Shown: positions 7,660 to 16,775, numbered from the stretch's first letter. The stretch: DNA of 64,000 bases from Ktedonobacteria bacterium brp13 (GCA_015099395.1 AP024096.1:2790001-2854000); one strand, 5' to 3'. The notes: a model not told the origin generated them from the letters alone. Numbers and translations: made by a program.

Positions 7660-7911
7660 TCAAGGCAATTTCGGCTTTTCCGCGCACGTTTTAGACTCGT
7701 TCAACGAAATTGCTGAGCACAACAAGTGCGGATGAACCACATACTTGTCATATTCCATAAACCAGTGGTCGCCCTCTAAGATACGTGAATAGCCGATAAG
7801 CAGGATATCGTAGACGGCGTAGAGCTGTAGCGGGATAAGCCAGAGATGATAGCGCCACGTACGAACCGCTTTAGTAAAACTATCGCCCACTGGACAGGAG
7901 GTACGATACAC
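7660..7911 (-). pseudogene. Decayed PAP2-type phosphatase fragment
   Basis: The frame contains IGYSRILEGDHW, which matches the third PAP2 motif (SRxxxGxHW), preceded by hydrophobic sequence. SCPVGDSFTKAV resembles the second motif (SFPSGHAFTA) with the catalytic Gly-His replaced by Val-Gly-Asp. After the motif the frame runs into unrelated sequence. If this was a PAP2 phosphatase it is inactive and truncated. The assignment rests on two short motifs and is tentative. Confidence 0.35.
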
Positions 7912-8003
7912 AAAAGGCGATTGTATCGCTCCCAGTGGCGTCGGCGTTCAACCGTGCTACCGACGAATGTGCGTTTCCACTTCTTATGCTATACTCACCA
8001 GTG

Positions 8004-8025
8004 TTGGGTGGTTGGGTGGTTGGGT
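8004..8025. repeat. TTGGGTGG tandem repeat
   Basis: The 8-base unit TTGGGTGG is repeated about 2.75 times just upstream of the LuxR/MalT regulator start. It lies in the leader or promoter region, so variation in copy number could alter expression. Confidence 0.7.
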
Positions 8026-8057
8026 AATTGAAAAAAACAGAGAACAGCCAGGGATCT

Positions 8058-11000
8058 ATGTCAAAACCATCTCTTTTTGCGCTCCTCTGGTCAGAAGAGC
8101 ATCATCACTATGAGTTGCATATTTCCGGACAGTTCCACGCGCATTTTGGACAAAAAGACGAGAGTCTGTGGCAGAGTTGGTTGCACAAGCAGACCTCTCT
8201 GATCTCCTTCTCTTTTCAGGGACGGGCAGGGCGTCTGCGGGTCGTGAAAGAAGCCCGATTACGAGGAGGGGAATATTGGTATGCCTACAGTACCCATGGC
8301 CGGAAAGCCCGCAAGCGCTATCTTGGGCAGATTGACCGGCTTTCCTTTACACACTTAGAGGAGGTGGCCCTGGGCATTGCTGTCACAAAGACACCGCCCC
8401 CATCCTCTCAAGAGCCGCTTCTTGCTGTACCAAACGCTTCGCGTGCAAGGAGGAACGGGAGCCACATCCCACTGCTGGAAACCAGGCTCACTCCTCCTCG
8501 GTTCTCTTCGGCTTTCATTGCGCGAGAGCACTTACAGAAGGCGCTGGATGCAGTACAAGAATACCGACTGCTGCTCCTCTCTGCTCCTGCCGGAAGCGGA
8601 AAAACAAGGCTGCTCTCTGCATGGGCAGCGCATGCTCCCAATGCAATCGCCTGGCTCTCTCTCGATGCGTCGGACAATGATCCAGCACGTTTTTGGACCT
8701 CGATTATAAGAGCACTGAGGCGCAGCAGTGCCAATCTGGCGAACGTTGGCAGCATCGCTCAGGCCATGTTACAGGCTCCACAACCTCCGGCGTTCTCAAC
8801 GATCCTGACGACGCTCATCAATGATTTCGTGGCGCTGCCCAGAGAGGCCGTCCTGATCCTGGATGACTACCATGTCATTAATGACCAGGCGATCCATGAA
8901 TCTCTGCTCTTTTTCGTTGATGCCCTCCCTGACAATCTGCATCTGGTGCTCTCCAGTCGCATCGATCCTGAACTGCCTCTCCCCCGTTGGCGTGTACGGG
9001 GACAGATGACCGAGGTCCGCGATCATGATTTGCGCTTGACCCGGGAAGAAACGGCTACGTTTCTTGGACAGATCATGGGATTGGCTCTCTCGGACACAGA
9101 CATGGGGACGCTTTTCCAACGCACGGGAGGCTGGATCGCGGGACTGCAACTGGCCGCGCTCTCCCTGCGCAAGCAGAAAGATCACTCGGCCTTTGTCCAG
9201 ACACTTTCTGGCAGTCACCGCTACCTACTGGATTACATGCAACAGGAAATCCTGGCTGATCTTCCGCTCGCCCTGCACGATTTTCTGCTCCAAACCGCCA
9301 TCCTGAGCCGATTGTCAGCCTCGCTCTGCCAGGCCGTCACCGACGCCCCAACGCTTCGGGTCAGTCAGGAGATGCTTGAGACGGTCGAGCGAGCGAATCT
9401 CTTCCTCATCCCTCTGGATGATGATCGGCAGTGGTATCGGTTCCATGACCTCTTTCGTGAAGGACTTCTCGCACGCTTACGTGCCACACACCCGACGCTC
9501 ATCTCACGCTTACATATTCGTGCTGCCCGCTGGTATGAGGGACAGGGCGAGACACGCGAGGCGATTGTACATGCGCTGGCCGCTTCCGACTTCCCTTATG
9601 CTGCGCTGTTAATGGAGCGTGTTGTTGAGGAGGTCTGGCTGCATGGCGAATCCCAGACCTTGTACCGCTGGATCATGGAATTGCCTGATCCGGTCGTGCG
9701 CGATCACGCTCATCTGGTCTTGAATGCCGCTCTCTATTTGCTGAACACCGCCGCTTCAACCGTAGAAGCACAACGCACCAGCGTGCGCGCCCAGGTGGAG
9801 CAGATAGCGATGCGCGTAGAAAACGTTTTTCGGCAACACGGCAATGCAACGCAACCCTCGGAGGAGGCATCATTCCTCAAATCTCGACTTCGCTTGCTGC
9901 GCGAGTGGAGTGTGTCGCTAGAGGCGATTATGGCAGGCGATGTAAAACGCCTCCGTCTGAGCACACAAAACATGCCAACAGTGGACAGTGAGGACGAGGT
10001 CATCTGGCAACTCATTCCCCTGTCCAACCACTTCATTCTGCACTATATCTTTTTGCGTGAGGGAGGTGTGCTGGTGCCGAGGCTCCTGGAGATGAAGCAG
10101 CGCGCCAGCCAGGAGGGGAACCATTACGCGATCATCAAGGTGACACAATGGCTTGCCCTGGCCGCTTTTGAAGCAGGACTGCTGCGCCAGGCGTACCAGG
10201 AATGCCTGGCAGCCCAGATTCTGTTGCAACACATCAAGGGATATGCCATCCTGGCAGGGTATTTCTCTGCCTGTCAGGGGGACGTTTTGTATCAGTGGAA
10301 TCGTCTGAGTGAGGGAATCGCTTTGCAACAGAGAATCATCCAGGAGGCCGCGGCCTGGCAGAAGATCGATGTAGAGATCACAGGCGATCTTTGTCTGGCT
10401 GAGCACACGCTTGCGGAGCGTGATCTGGTGAGCGCACACCAGGCGCTCCAAAAAGCAGAACATCTCATACAGCAGGAGCATCTGGACGCGCTCTTTGCGA
10501 CCCAGTTCACTGCGGTTCGAGTGCGGTACTGGCTGGCAACAGGTGATATTGCTGCGGCAAGCGAGTGGGCCACGCGCGTCGTTTTTCATCCAGAGAACTG
10601 GGACCCCAACCGCAAACGAGAGTTTCTGATGCTGGTGCGAGTATATTGTGCGCAGCACCAGTACGCTCGGGCCGTTGAAACATTGGAACGTTTCCGAGTG
10701 CATTTTGACCGTCCTGGAGATTTTCTGGCCACCAGCGCATTCCTGGCCATCGCTGCCGTTGCCCTGCAACACGAGGGAAAATACGAACAATCGCGCGTGG
10801 TTCTGGCCCGTCTGCTCCTGATGACGGAGCCAGAAGGTTTCATCCGTGTGTATCTGGAGGAGGGAGAACCCATGCGTCGGATGCTGGAGGAGTTCATCGA
10901 GACCGCGACACTCACAGGAAGCCTGGCAGAAGAGACGCTTCAGGAGATTTCTTTCCCATATATCTCAACGTTGCTGGCAGCCTTTGAAGGAGAAAAGAAC

Positions 11001-11279
11001 AGGTTGGCTCTTTCGGAATCGGCGCGTACAGGTCGATCTACCCAGGGAGCGATGAACGAGAAGCACCCTGCTTCTTCAGGGCTGATTGAACCGCTCACCC
11101 CGCGCGAGCAAGAGGTCTTACAACTCCTCGCCGAGGGAGCCTCCAACCAGAGCATCGCTAACCGGCTGGTCATTTCGCTCACCACCGCCAAGAAACATGT
11201 GAGTAGTCTCCTGGTGAAGCTGGCGGCGGAGAATAGGACCCATGCGGTAGCACGAGCACGCGAACTGTCTCTGCTCTAA
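8058..11279 (+). CDS. LuxR/MalT-family ATP-dependent transcriptional regulator
   Basis: This 1073-residue regulator of the LAL/MalT type binds ATP and, when activated by a ligand, binds DNA. An N-terminal domain of about 110 residues (RLRVVKEARLRGGEYWYAYS) precedes the STAND-type NTPase. The P-loop SAPAGSGKTRLL lies near residue 178 and the Walker B motif AVLILDDYHVI follows. A winged-helix/arm region comes next, then a long helical TPR-like sensor region (residues about 420-950). The C-terminal LuxR helix-turn-helix reads LTPREQEVLQLLAEGASNQS and then IANRLVISLTTAKKHVSSLL. The ATG at 8058 is preferred to the TTG at 8028 because CAGGG lies seven bases upstream. It stands alone, so its target is not evident. 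Confidence 0.92.
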   Translation: MSKPSLFALLWSEEHHHYELHISGQFHAHFGQKDESLWQSWLHKQTSLISFSFQGRAGRLRVVKEARLRGGEYWYAYSTHGRKARKRYLGQIDRLSFTHLEEVALGIAVTKTPPPSSQEPLLAVPNASRARRNGSHIPLLETRLTPPRFSSAFIAREHLQKALDAVQEYRLLLLSAPAGSGKTRLLSAWAAHAPNAIAWLSLDASDNDPARFWTSIIRALRRSSANLANVGSIAQAMLQAPQPPAFSTILTTLINDFVALPREAVLILDDYHVINDQAIHESLLFFVDALPDNLHLVLSSRIDPELPLPRWRVRGQMTEVRDHDLRLTREETATFLGQIMGLALSDTDMGTLFQRTGGWIAGLQLAALSLRKQKDHSAFVQTLSGSHRYLLDYMQQEILADLPLALHDFLLQTAILSRLSASLCQAVTDAPTLRVSQEMLETVERANLFLIPLDDDRQWYRFHDLFREGLLARLRATHPTLISRLHIRAARWYEGQGETREAIVHALAASDFPYAALLMERVVEEVWLHGESQTLYRWIMELPDPVVRDHAHLVLNAALYLLNTAASTVEAQRTSVRAQVEQIAMRVENVFRQHGNATQPSEEASFLKSRLRLLREWSVSLEAIMAGDVKRLRLSTQNMPTVDSEDEVIWQLIPLSNHFILHYIFLREGGVLVPRLLEMKQRASQEGNHYAIIKVTQWLALAAFEAGLLRQAYQECLAAQILLQHIKGYAILAGYFSACQGDVLYQWNRLSEGIALQQRIIQEAAAWQKIDVEITGDLCLAEHTLAERDLVSAHQALQKAEHLIQQEHLDALFATQFTAVRVRYWLATGDIAAASEWATRVVFHPENWDPNRKREFLMLVRVYCAQHQYARAVETLERFRVHFDRPGDFLATSAFLAIAAVALQHEGKYEQSRVVLARLLLMTEPEGFIRVYLEEGEPMRRMLEEFIETATLTGSLAEETLQEISFPYISTLLAAFEGEKNRLALSESARTGRSTQGAMNEKHPASSGLIEPLTPREQEVLQLLAEGASNQSIANRLVISLTTAKKHVSSLLVKLAAENRTHAVARARELSLL

Positions 11280-11547
11280 CGCTCCACCTCCTCTTTGTCC
11301 ACGTGCCCCTCATGAAGTCAACTCACCAGGTGTTGGGTTGGTTTTATACTCTTTCTGTGCCTGGTCTCTATCTGACGCAGCTTTCCCCTGTTCTGCTCCT
11401 CGCCAGAAATGGGACCTCAGAGGAGACTTTCGGCCCATGTGCTCATCTCTTTGATAAGATATTCTTTTTCCAGTGCTTCTGAAGTTGGCACTGTTTTCAT
11501 TGACGACCAGCGAATTCTCACAAGAGGAAGAAAGGTTCTGAAAAAAC

Positions 11548-12201
11548 ATGGAACGCGCATACAGCCTGGAAAACAAAAAGCATACACCGGTAGAAACACA
11601 TACTACTGAGCCAAAGAACATTGCTGAGGCGTCGCCTCGTTACTTAGCGGGAGTGACTACTGGCGCCCTGGTGTTGACCTGTGTCGGTGCCATCTGGGGC
11701 TTGCAGGGTCCGCAGATCATGATCGTTATCACTCCAGTCGTGACCATTATGCTGCTGGCACTCTGCCTTGCGACGAGGCAGGTGGTACGACGGCTGCCCC
11801 AGGTGCAGGAAGCACCAGAAGAGCAAGCGCAAGGCCGGAAGATCTCCAGGCGTTTCGGCAGCGTAGTTGTAGGAGAATTTGCGGCCATTGCAGCCGCAGT
11901 AGTGCTGCTCAAGCTCTTCAATCACCCCGAATACATTGCTCCCGTGATCTGTCTCATCGTTGGACTGCATTTTCTTCCCTTAGCCTCCCTCTTTGGGGTT
12001 CGGGTGTACGTGCTGGTAGGCGCTGCTCTCTCGCTCCTGGGGAGTGGAGCGCTGCTAGCCTTGCTCGTTGGTCTGACATTTGGTGGCCACTGGATATGGT
12101 CGGTCATTGTAGGACTGGGCAGCGCAGGGATTCTCTGGCTTACTGCGCTGTTTATCCTCATAAATGTACACACACTTGTTGCGCGTGGGAGGCTGGCATA
12201 G
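11548..12201 (+). CDS. Predicted six-helix membrane protein
   Basis: The 217-residue product has a charged N-terminal 30 residues and about six hydrophobic helices. LAGVTTGALVLTCVGAIWG and IMIVITPVVTIMLLALCLA form the first pair. A cytoplasmic stretch rich in Gln/Glu/Arg follows, then four more helices including YIAPVICLIVGLHFLPLASL. The GLHF.PLA..F motif occurs in small uncharacterised membrane families of the DUF7010 kind, but I cannot place it firmly. AAAGG lies 13 bases before the ATG. It is 268 bases downstream of the regulator gene on the same strand and could be co-expressed. Bases 11280-11547 hold nothing else recognisable. Confidence 0.7.
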   Translation: MERAYSLENKKHTPVETHTTEPKNIAEASPRYLAGVTTGALVLTCVGAIWGLQGPQIMIVITPVVTIMLLALCLATRQVVRRLPQVQEAPEEQAQGRKISRRFGSVVVGEFAAIAAAVVLLKLFNHPEYIAPVICLIVGLHFLPLASLFGVRVYVLVGAALSLLGSGALLALLVGLTFGGHWIWSVIVGLGSAGILWLTALFILINVHTLVARGRLA

Positions 12202-12426
12202 CCTCCCCTTCTCCAGACTCAGGGTGTCTTCCTCTGGCAGGCAGCCCAGCAGTGCGCCGCCCGATGGTGCTGAACGCTTCACCAATCTGCTCGCCTGTTG
12301 GGCCACCCACCTCTGGCATCCGATGGAAGCCGCAGCAAAGCATTGTCCCAGGACCTGTGGGCGTATCAGCGCACCCTGGAAGAGCAAGGCGTGGCCGATC
12401 ATGTGCTGCGACAGCAGGTCACAGAA

Positions 12427-12480
12427 AAGAACCCGCCGCAAGCCGCTGTGGTTTCAACCCAGGCGGAGAGGTGGGTTCTT
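12427..12480. terminator. Terminator-like hairpin AAGAACCC...GGGTTCTT
   Basis: AAGAACCC (12427-12434) pairs with GGGTTCTT (12473-12480), with further partial pairing inside, followed by GCTCTTT. The 379 bases between the membrane protein and the ADH gene otherwise contain only a short open stretch (12298-12420, around DLWAYQRTLEEQGVADHVLR) that may be a gene remnant but matches nothing I recognise. Confidence 0.45.
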
Positions 12481-12580
12481 GCTCTTTGGCTTTCGCCCTT
12501 GCTTACTTATACTTCGACCATCCCTGGTGGCATGTCCAGTCCAGGAAAACACATGCCAGTTGTCTCATCATGGTTTCCTT

Positions 12581-13732
12581 TTAGGGTGTGTGACTGGACT
12601 TAAGCACCACCTTGGTCCAGCCGTCGTCGCGCGCATCAAAATGCTGGTACGCCTCCGACGCCTTGTCCAACGGCAGACGATGCGAGACGATGAACGATGG
12701 TTTGGCCTTGTCCGCGTGGATGAGATCGCGCAACTGACGGTTGTAGTCCTTGACATTGGCCTGACCCGTTCCGATGTGCTGGCCTTTGATCCAGAACAGG
12801 CCCATGTCAAACGGGATCTCTCCTTGCTTGCTCAGCTGGTCCGGGCCTCCTGGGTCCTGGGGCAAGAAGATGCCGACCACGCCAATCCCGCCGGTGAATT
12901 TCACCGATTTCACAAGGTTGTTCATCGTCATATTGGGATGCTCATGGCCCTGGGGATCATGAGCCTGATAGCCTACACACTCACAGCCTTTATCGGCTCC
13001 CCTACCATTGGTCATCGCCAGCACTTGCTCAACTGGATCGCTTTTCGAGTCATCAATGGGAATCACCCCGATCTGCTCGGCGAGCCGCAGTCGGTCGGGG
13101 TGGCGGTCGACGATCATGACCTGGCTAGCGTTTTTGAGGGTCGCAGAGTAGGCGGCCATCAAACCAACTGGTCCCGCCCCATAGACGACCACCGAGTCGC
13201 TGGGCTGGACACCAGCAAGCTCAGTAGCATGCCAACCGGTCGGGAAGATGTCGGAGACCATCACGTAGTCGTCTTCCTTCTCCAGTGCATCCTCCGGGAG
13301 CTTCAGACAGTTAAAGTCGCCATAGGGCACGCGCAGGTACTCGGCCTGCCCGCCGTTGAAAGGCCCCATGCCAGCAAAGCCGTAGGCGGCACCAGCCATT
13401 TTCGGGTCCGGGTTGACGGTGAGGCAGAAAGCGGTCAGCCCGGACTCGCAGTTCCGGCAGAAGCCACAGCCAATATTAAATGGCAGACAAACCATGTCGC
13501 CGATCTTGATCCGGTCAACTGCACTGCCAATCTCGACGACCTTGCCAAGATTTTCATGCCCAAACACCCTGCCCTTCTCAAAATTAGTCCGACCTTCGTA
13601 CATGTGCAGGTCGGAGCCGCAGATGTTGGTACTGGTGATCTTCACCAGCACGTCTGTTGGTCGCTCGATTTTCGCATCTGGCACATCCTTCACACTAACA
13701 TCGCGTGGTCCGTTATATACAACGGCTTTCAT
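12581..13732 (-). CDS. Zinc alcohol dehydrogenase, formaldehyde-dehydrogenase type
   Basis: The 383-residue protein is a medium-chain zinc dehydrogenase of the glutathione-independent formaldehyde dehydrogenase class. The catalytic-zinc region reads TSTNICGSDLHMYEGR with GHENLGKVVEIG. The structural-zinc cysteines are partly present (FNIGCGFCRNCESGLTAFC). The nucleotide site is VVVYGAGPVGLMAAYSA, followed by IVDRHPDRL, whose Asp favours NAD. The insert around GYQAHDPQGHEHPNMTMNNL is typical of this class rather than of simple ADHs. The ATG at 13732 has GAGGAGG six bases upstream, so the longer reading to 13801 is unlikely. It probably oxidises formaldehyde or a related alcohol; the substrate is not fixed by sequence. 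The gene is monocistronic. Confidence 0.9.
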   Translation of the reverse strand: MKAVVYNGPRDVSVKDVPDAKIERPTDVLVKITSTNICGSDLHMYEGRTNFEKGRVFGHENLGKVVEIGSAVDRIKIGDMVCLPFNIGCGFCRNCESGLTAFCLTVNPDPKMAGAAYGFAGMGPFNGGQAEYLRVPYGDFNCLKLPEDALEKEDDYVMVSDIFPTGWHATELAGVQPSDSVVVYGAGPVGLMAAYSATLKNASQVMIVDRHPDRLRLAEQIGVIPIDDSKSDPVEQVLAMTNGRGADKGCECVGYQAHDPQGHEHPNMTMNNLVKSVKFTGGIGVVGIFLPQDPGGPDQLSKQGEIPFDMGLFWIKGQHIGTGQANVKDYNRQLRDLIHADKAKPSFIVSHRLPLDKASEAYQHFDARDDGWTKVVLKSSHTP

Positions 13733-14020
13733 CTTGTCCTCCTCTGTCTGTGTAACATATCCTGACTGAATATGATCTTTTGAGTAGAAACAATGACACA
13801 CATGCGAGAGCTTTCTTCTTCTGTTTTTCGTGCGTTTTTTCCTGGCCCGTCAACCAGGAGTGCGTGACCTCTGAGCTATTCACCTGCAACACGGCTGGAT
13901 GGGTTGTTCGTTTACGAAGCACCAGAGGGATCACGTATCAGCATCTGAGAAAGATACTCATCGCTTCACAGTTTCATCTGATCCAGTACTTACTCAAGAG
14001 AATTCATAGGCTCTAAGATC

Positions 14021-14081
14021 TTATTCCGAAACCCAACGCGACTGGCGTCGCTAGTGCTCGCACACGCAGGTTTTCGGATAA
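14021..14081. repeat. 61-base palindromic repeat, copy 1
   Basis: The stretch has inverted ends TTATTCCGAAACCC and GGTTTTCGGATAA around an inner GCGACTGGCGTCGC hairpin. Near-identical copies lie at 42969-43028 and 55732-55792. Here it lies just upstream of the TetR operator-promoter region. Confidence 0.85.
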
Positions 14082-14086
14082 ATAGT

Positions 14087-14163
14087 AAGTAAACGCGTTT
14101 ACTTCTCTTGACAAGGCAGATCAAATACGCTATACTTTTGTAAAAGTAAACATGTTTACTTTT
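14087..14163 (+). promoter_or_regulatory. TetR promoter flanked by two palindromic operators
   Basis: Operator 1 is AAGTAAACGCGTTTACTT (14087-14104), a perfect 18-base palindrome. The -35 box TTGACA is at 14108-14113, then a 17-base spacer, then the -10 box TATACT at 14131-14136. Operator 2 (14142-14163) is a perfect 22-base palindrome with centre GTAAACATGTTTAC. Both share the half-site AGTAAAC. The arrangement brackets the promoter of the TetR gene starting at 14196 and predicts strong self-repression. Confidence 0.85.
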
Positions 14164-14195
14164 ACTGTAAGACAACCATCCAAGATGGAGACGAT

Positions 14196-14924
14196 ATGGC
14201 AGAGGAGCAGAAAGTAACAAGGATCCGCAAAGGCGAACTGGCACGCCAACGCATTCTCACCAGCGCGCTCCGCCTTTTCGGCTCTCAGGGATATGAAGAA
14301 ACGACCATGCGCGATATTGCGGCAGAGGCAGGCTATTCTCCTGGGCTGACCTATCGCTATTTTACCGGCAAAGAAGAACTGGTGATGATGCTCTATCAGC
14401 GTCTGGCAGAGGAACTCGATAGCTACGCGAGGAGCCTTCCCCCGGTCTCACTGGCGGAGCGTTTTTACGCCACAGCTACCAAACTCCTTGAACTCATGGC
14501 ACCACACCGCGAGACGTTGGCGGCGCTCTTTGGCACGGCCTTAAACCCACGTTCCAAAGTTGGTGTGCTGAGCGCAAGCACTGCGGACATTCGCCAGAAA
14601 TCCAGAGGCATGTATCTTGCGATCATTGAAGGGGCAACAGATGCACCGCGAGTCTCGCAACGCCAGGATCTGGCAACAGTCCTCTATGGCGTTCATCTGG
14701 CTATGGTGTTTTTCTGGTTGATTGACCAGAGCGCAGGAACCCAACGGACCCAGCAACTCCTTGCCTTTCTCCGTGATCTGCTCAAACTGCTCCAACCCCT
14801 TTTATGGCTTCCAGTTGTTTCACAAGTGCTCGTGCGCCTGGTACGGATTATTGGTCCATTACTCGGCGCAGATGAACCGCTTCTTCAGCCAGATACTCAG
14901 AAAAAGGAAGGTATTGATCTCTGA
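14196..14924 (+). CDS. TetR-family transcriptional regulator
   Basis: The 242-residue protein has an N-terminal TetR DNA-binding domain. ARQRILTSALRLFGSQGYEE is followed by TTMRDIAAEAGYSPGLTYRY and FTGKEEL (residues about 13-62). The C-terminal ligand domain is not assignable to a known ligand. GGAGACGAT sits before the ATG. The promoter carries two palindromic operators (14087-14163), so the protein most likely represses itself and the SRPBCC gene 76 bases downstream, which shares its strand and probably its transcript. The inducer would be expected to be a small hydrophobic compound, given the neighbouring START-like fold, but that is conjecture. Confidence 0.9.
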   Translation: MAEEQKVTRIRKGELARQRILTSALRLFGSQGYEETTMRDIAAEAGYSPGLTYRYFTGKEELVMMLYQRLAEELDSYARSLPPVSLAERFYATATKLLELMAPHRETLAALFGTALNPRSKVGVLSASTADIRQKSRGMYLAIIEGATDAPRVSQRQDLATVLYGVHLAMVFFWLIDQSAGTQRTQQLLAFLRDLLKLLQPLLWLPVVSQVLVRLVRIIGPLLGADEPLLQPDTQKKEGIDL

Positions 14925-15000
14925 CGCATTGCTAAATCGCTATTTGGAAAGCCACAAGGAGAAAGCCACGAGTCCTCTCCGTAAGAAAAGAGAAGAAGTT

Positions 15001-15471
15001 ATGCCTACCATTCGCTTAGAAACCTATATTGAAGCGTCGGCAGAACGCTGTTTTGATCTTTCACTCAGCGTTGATATGCATCGTCACTCCACAGCACAGA
15101 CGCACGAACGCCCGATTGCTGGTGTGACGACCGGGTTGATGAAACTTGGCGATACCGTGACCTGGGAAGCCATTCATTTTGGCATCAAACAGCATCTGAC
15201 GTCAAAAATTACTGCCTATGAGCGACCGCACCGTTTTATCGATGAAATGGTTCGAGGGGCTTTTCAGGAAATAAAACATATTCATGAATTTGTCCCACAA
15301 CCATCTGGGACGCTCATGATTGATATATTCACATTCCGCGCCCCCCTGGGCCTCCTTGGGAGATTGGCTGAAACACTAGTACTCACCCGTTACATGAAAG
15401 GACTTCTGCTCACAAGGAACAGGTACTTGAAGCTAGTTGCAGAAACAAATACGAACTCTCTGCTTCTCTAG
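15001..15471 (+). CDS. SRPBCC (START-like) family protein
   Basis: The 156-residue single-domain protein has the SRPBCC layout. An N-terminal strand IRLETYIEASAERCFDLSLS is followed by VTWEAIHFGIKQHLTSKITA and HRFIDEMVRGAFQEIKHIHE, and a C-terminal helix. This is the subgroup sometimes annotated as cell-division inhibitor-like or cyclase/dehydrase-like. Such proteins have a deep hydrophobic cavity that binds lipids or other small ligands. GAGAAGAAG lies just before the ATG. It probably shares a transcript with the TetR gene upstream. Its own function is unknown. Confidence 0.8.
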   Translation: MPTIRLETYIEASAERCFDLSLSVDMHRHSTAQTHERPIAGVTTGLMKLGDTVTWEAIHFGIKQHLTSKITAYERPHRFIDEMVRGAFQEIKHIHEFVPQPSGTLMIDIFTFRAPLGLLGRLAETLVLTRYMKGLLLTRNRYLKLVAETNTNSLLL

Positions 15472-15503
15472 TTATCTTGCTATAAAAAAAGACCATGGAA
15501 ATA

Positions 15504-15542
15504 TCTATTCATAGTAGCACGATTATTACCACTATGAATAGA
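15504..15542. repeat. Hairpin repeat, copy 1 (CTATTCATAGT)
   Basis: CTATTCATAGT and the inverted ACTATGAATAG flank the loop AGCACGATTATTACC. A near-identical copy in the same orientation lies at 16737-16775. The two bracket the TPR gene. The hairpin comes 33 bases after the SRPBCC stop and may also act as a terminator. Confidence 0.8.
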
Positions 15543-15614
15543 TCAACATAAGAAAAGATTGCTGGCATGCACATCTGGCGGATAACAACAATGACAGAGA
15601 AAGAAGGCTTTCCC

Positions 15615-16586
15615 ATGCAGCAGCTACCAGTTCAAGAAGCGTTGCCCAAACAGTTTGGTACATTACTGCTCACCTTTGAAAATATTGCTCAATCCTACTA
15701 TCTGTCTGGTCGGCCCTGGCAGGCGCTCCAGCTGCTCCAATCTGGCTTACAAACACTCGCGATGCCAGAGGTGACACAACATGATAAGGCCAGGTTCTTG
15801 CTTCACTATGGTAAGAGGTTGACGGCCAGAACACAGTTTGAGAATGCTTCCATTGAAGAGGCAATAACTGTTCTGGAAAAGGGCAAGCAACTGGCAACTG
15901 AGATTGAAGATCCACAGCTTATCGCTGACGCCTTTGATGCTATTGGATTTGCCCACTATGTAGCCGCATCAAATCGGCGCGAAGGCGACCCACATATGTT
16001 TTATGTTAGCTTTCAAGAAGCGTTAGAACGGCGACGCACGCTTCACGACGAACGAGGCATCAGCGAGTCACTCTTTCATCTCGGTCTCACCACCGATGTG
16101 CTTGATCAAAAGGAGGACGCGCATGCTTACTATACACAGGCCCTGCAGATCGCGCAAGCGGGAGGCTATGCGCAAGAGGCCAGCGAAGCGCTGCGCCATC
16201 TTGGCTTTCAAGAACAAGTGCAAGGCAACCTCACCCAGGCCCTACAGTATTTGAGCGAGGCACTGCAGTTGTCTGAACAGGCGGGTCGCGTCTCTCTGCC
16301 TTTTGCCCATGTTGCAGTTGCGGATGTCCATCTTGAGATGGGGAACGTGGCGTTGGCCACATCCCACTGTCAGCAAGCGCTTGAGCTTGCCCGCACCATA
16401 GATATCAAGAAAGCGCTCATCTTTGCCCTGGGAAGTTATGGTTCTATATGCCAGGCGAAACACGAGAAACAACAAGCCAGAAACTATTTTGAAGAGGCAT
16501 ATGCCATAGCACAGGCCATTCATCTCAAGCATGCGATGCAACGCCTATCCTCCTCACTACAACAACTCTCGATTACTCAGGAGTAG
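15615..16586 (+). CDS. Tetratricopeptide-repeat protein
   Basis: The 323-residue all-helical protein has about six to seven TPR-like repeats. Clear units include SEALRHLGFQEQVQGNLTQA with LQYLSEALQLSEQAG, and AHVAVADVHLEMGNVALATS with HCQQALELARTIDIKKA. There is no signal peptide and no membrane helix, so it acts in the cytoplasm as a binding scaffold. AAGAAGG lies seven bases before the ATG at 15615; earlier ATGs at 15567 and 15591 lack such a site. The sensor halves of LuxR/MalT proteins look similar, so it may be a stand-alone relative. It is bracketed by two hairpin repeats. Confidence 0.75.
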   Translation: MQQLPVQEALPKQFGTLLLTFENIAQSYYLSGRPWQALQLLQSGLQTLAMPEVTQHDKARFLLHYGKRLTARTQFENASIEEAITVLEKGKQLATEIEDPQLIADAFDAIGFAHYVAASNRREGDPHMFYVSFQEALERRRTLHDERGISESLFHLGLTTDVLDQKEDAHAYYTQALQIAQAGGYAQEASEALRHLGFQEQVQGNLTQALQYLSEALQLSEQAGRVSLPFAHVAVADVHLEMGNVALATSHCQQALELARTIDIKKALIFALGSYGSICQAKHEKQQARNYFEEAYAIAQAIHLKHAMQRLSSSLQQLSITQE

Positions 16587-16736
16587 TATAATAAACCTTG
16601 ATATTTCTCAATAGAAGACATCCTTTTCGCTACGCTGCAGGAAATAACTGTAACAAATACGTATAGCATAGCTGTGTGTTGCAGATACGGGCAGGATCAG
16701 AATAGGTGTCATATTCTTTGAAAGGTCATGAAAACA

Positions 16737-16775
16737 TCTATTCATAGTAGTAGGATTATTACCACTATGAATAGA
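16737..16775. repeat. Hairpin repeat, copy 2 (CTATTCATAGT)
   Basis: This is a direct copy of 15504-15542 with two or three base changes, including the preceding CATGRAAA. It lies between the ends of the convergent TPR and pnkp genes and could terminate either. Confidence 0.8.

Noticed and set aside
9918..10790. Minus-strand frame of 290 codons inside the LuxR/MalT gene
   Set aside because: Antisense to the helical region of an intact regulator, without recognisable sequence.
12298..12603. Plus-strand frame with DLWAYQRTLEEQGVADHVLR
   Set aside because: Possibly a remnant, but no family is recognised and the frame runs through a terminator-like hairpin; mentioned only in the terminator entry.
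12164..13765. Plus-strand frame of 533 codons
   Set aside because: It runs opposite the zinc dehydrogenase gene, whose motifs and ribosome site are clear; the plus-strand product has no recognisable domain.
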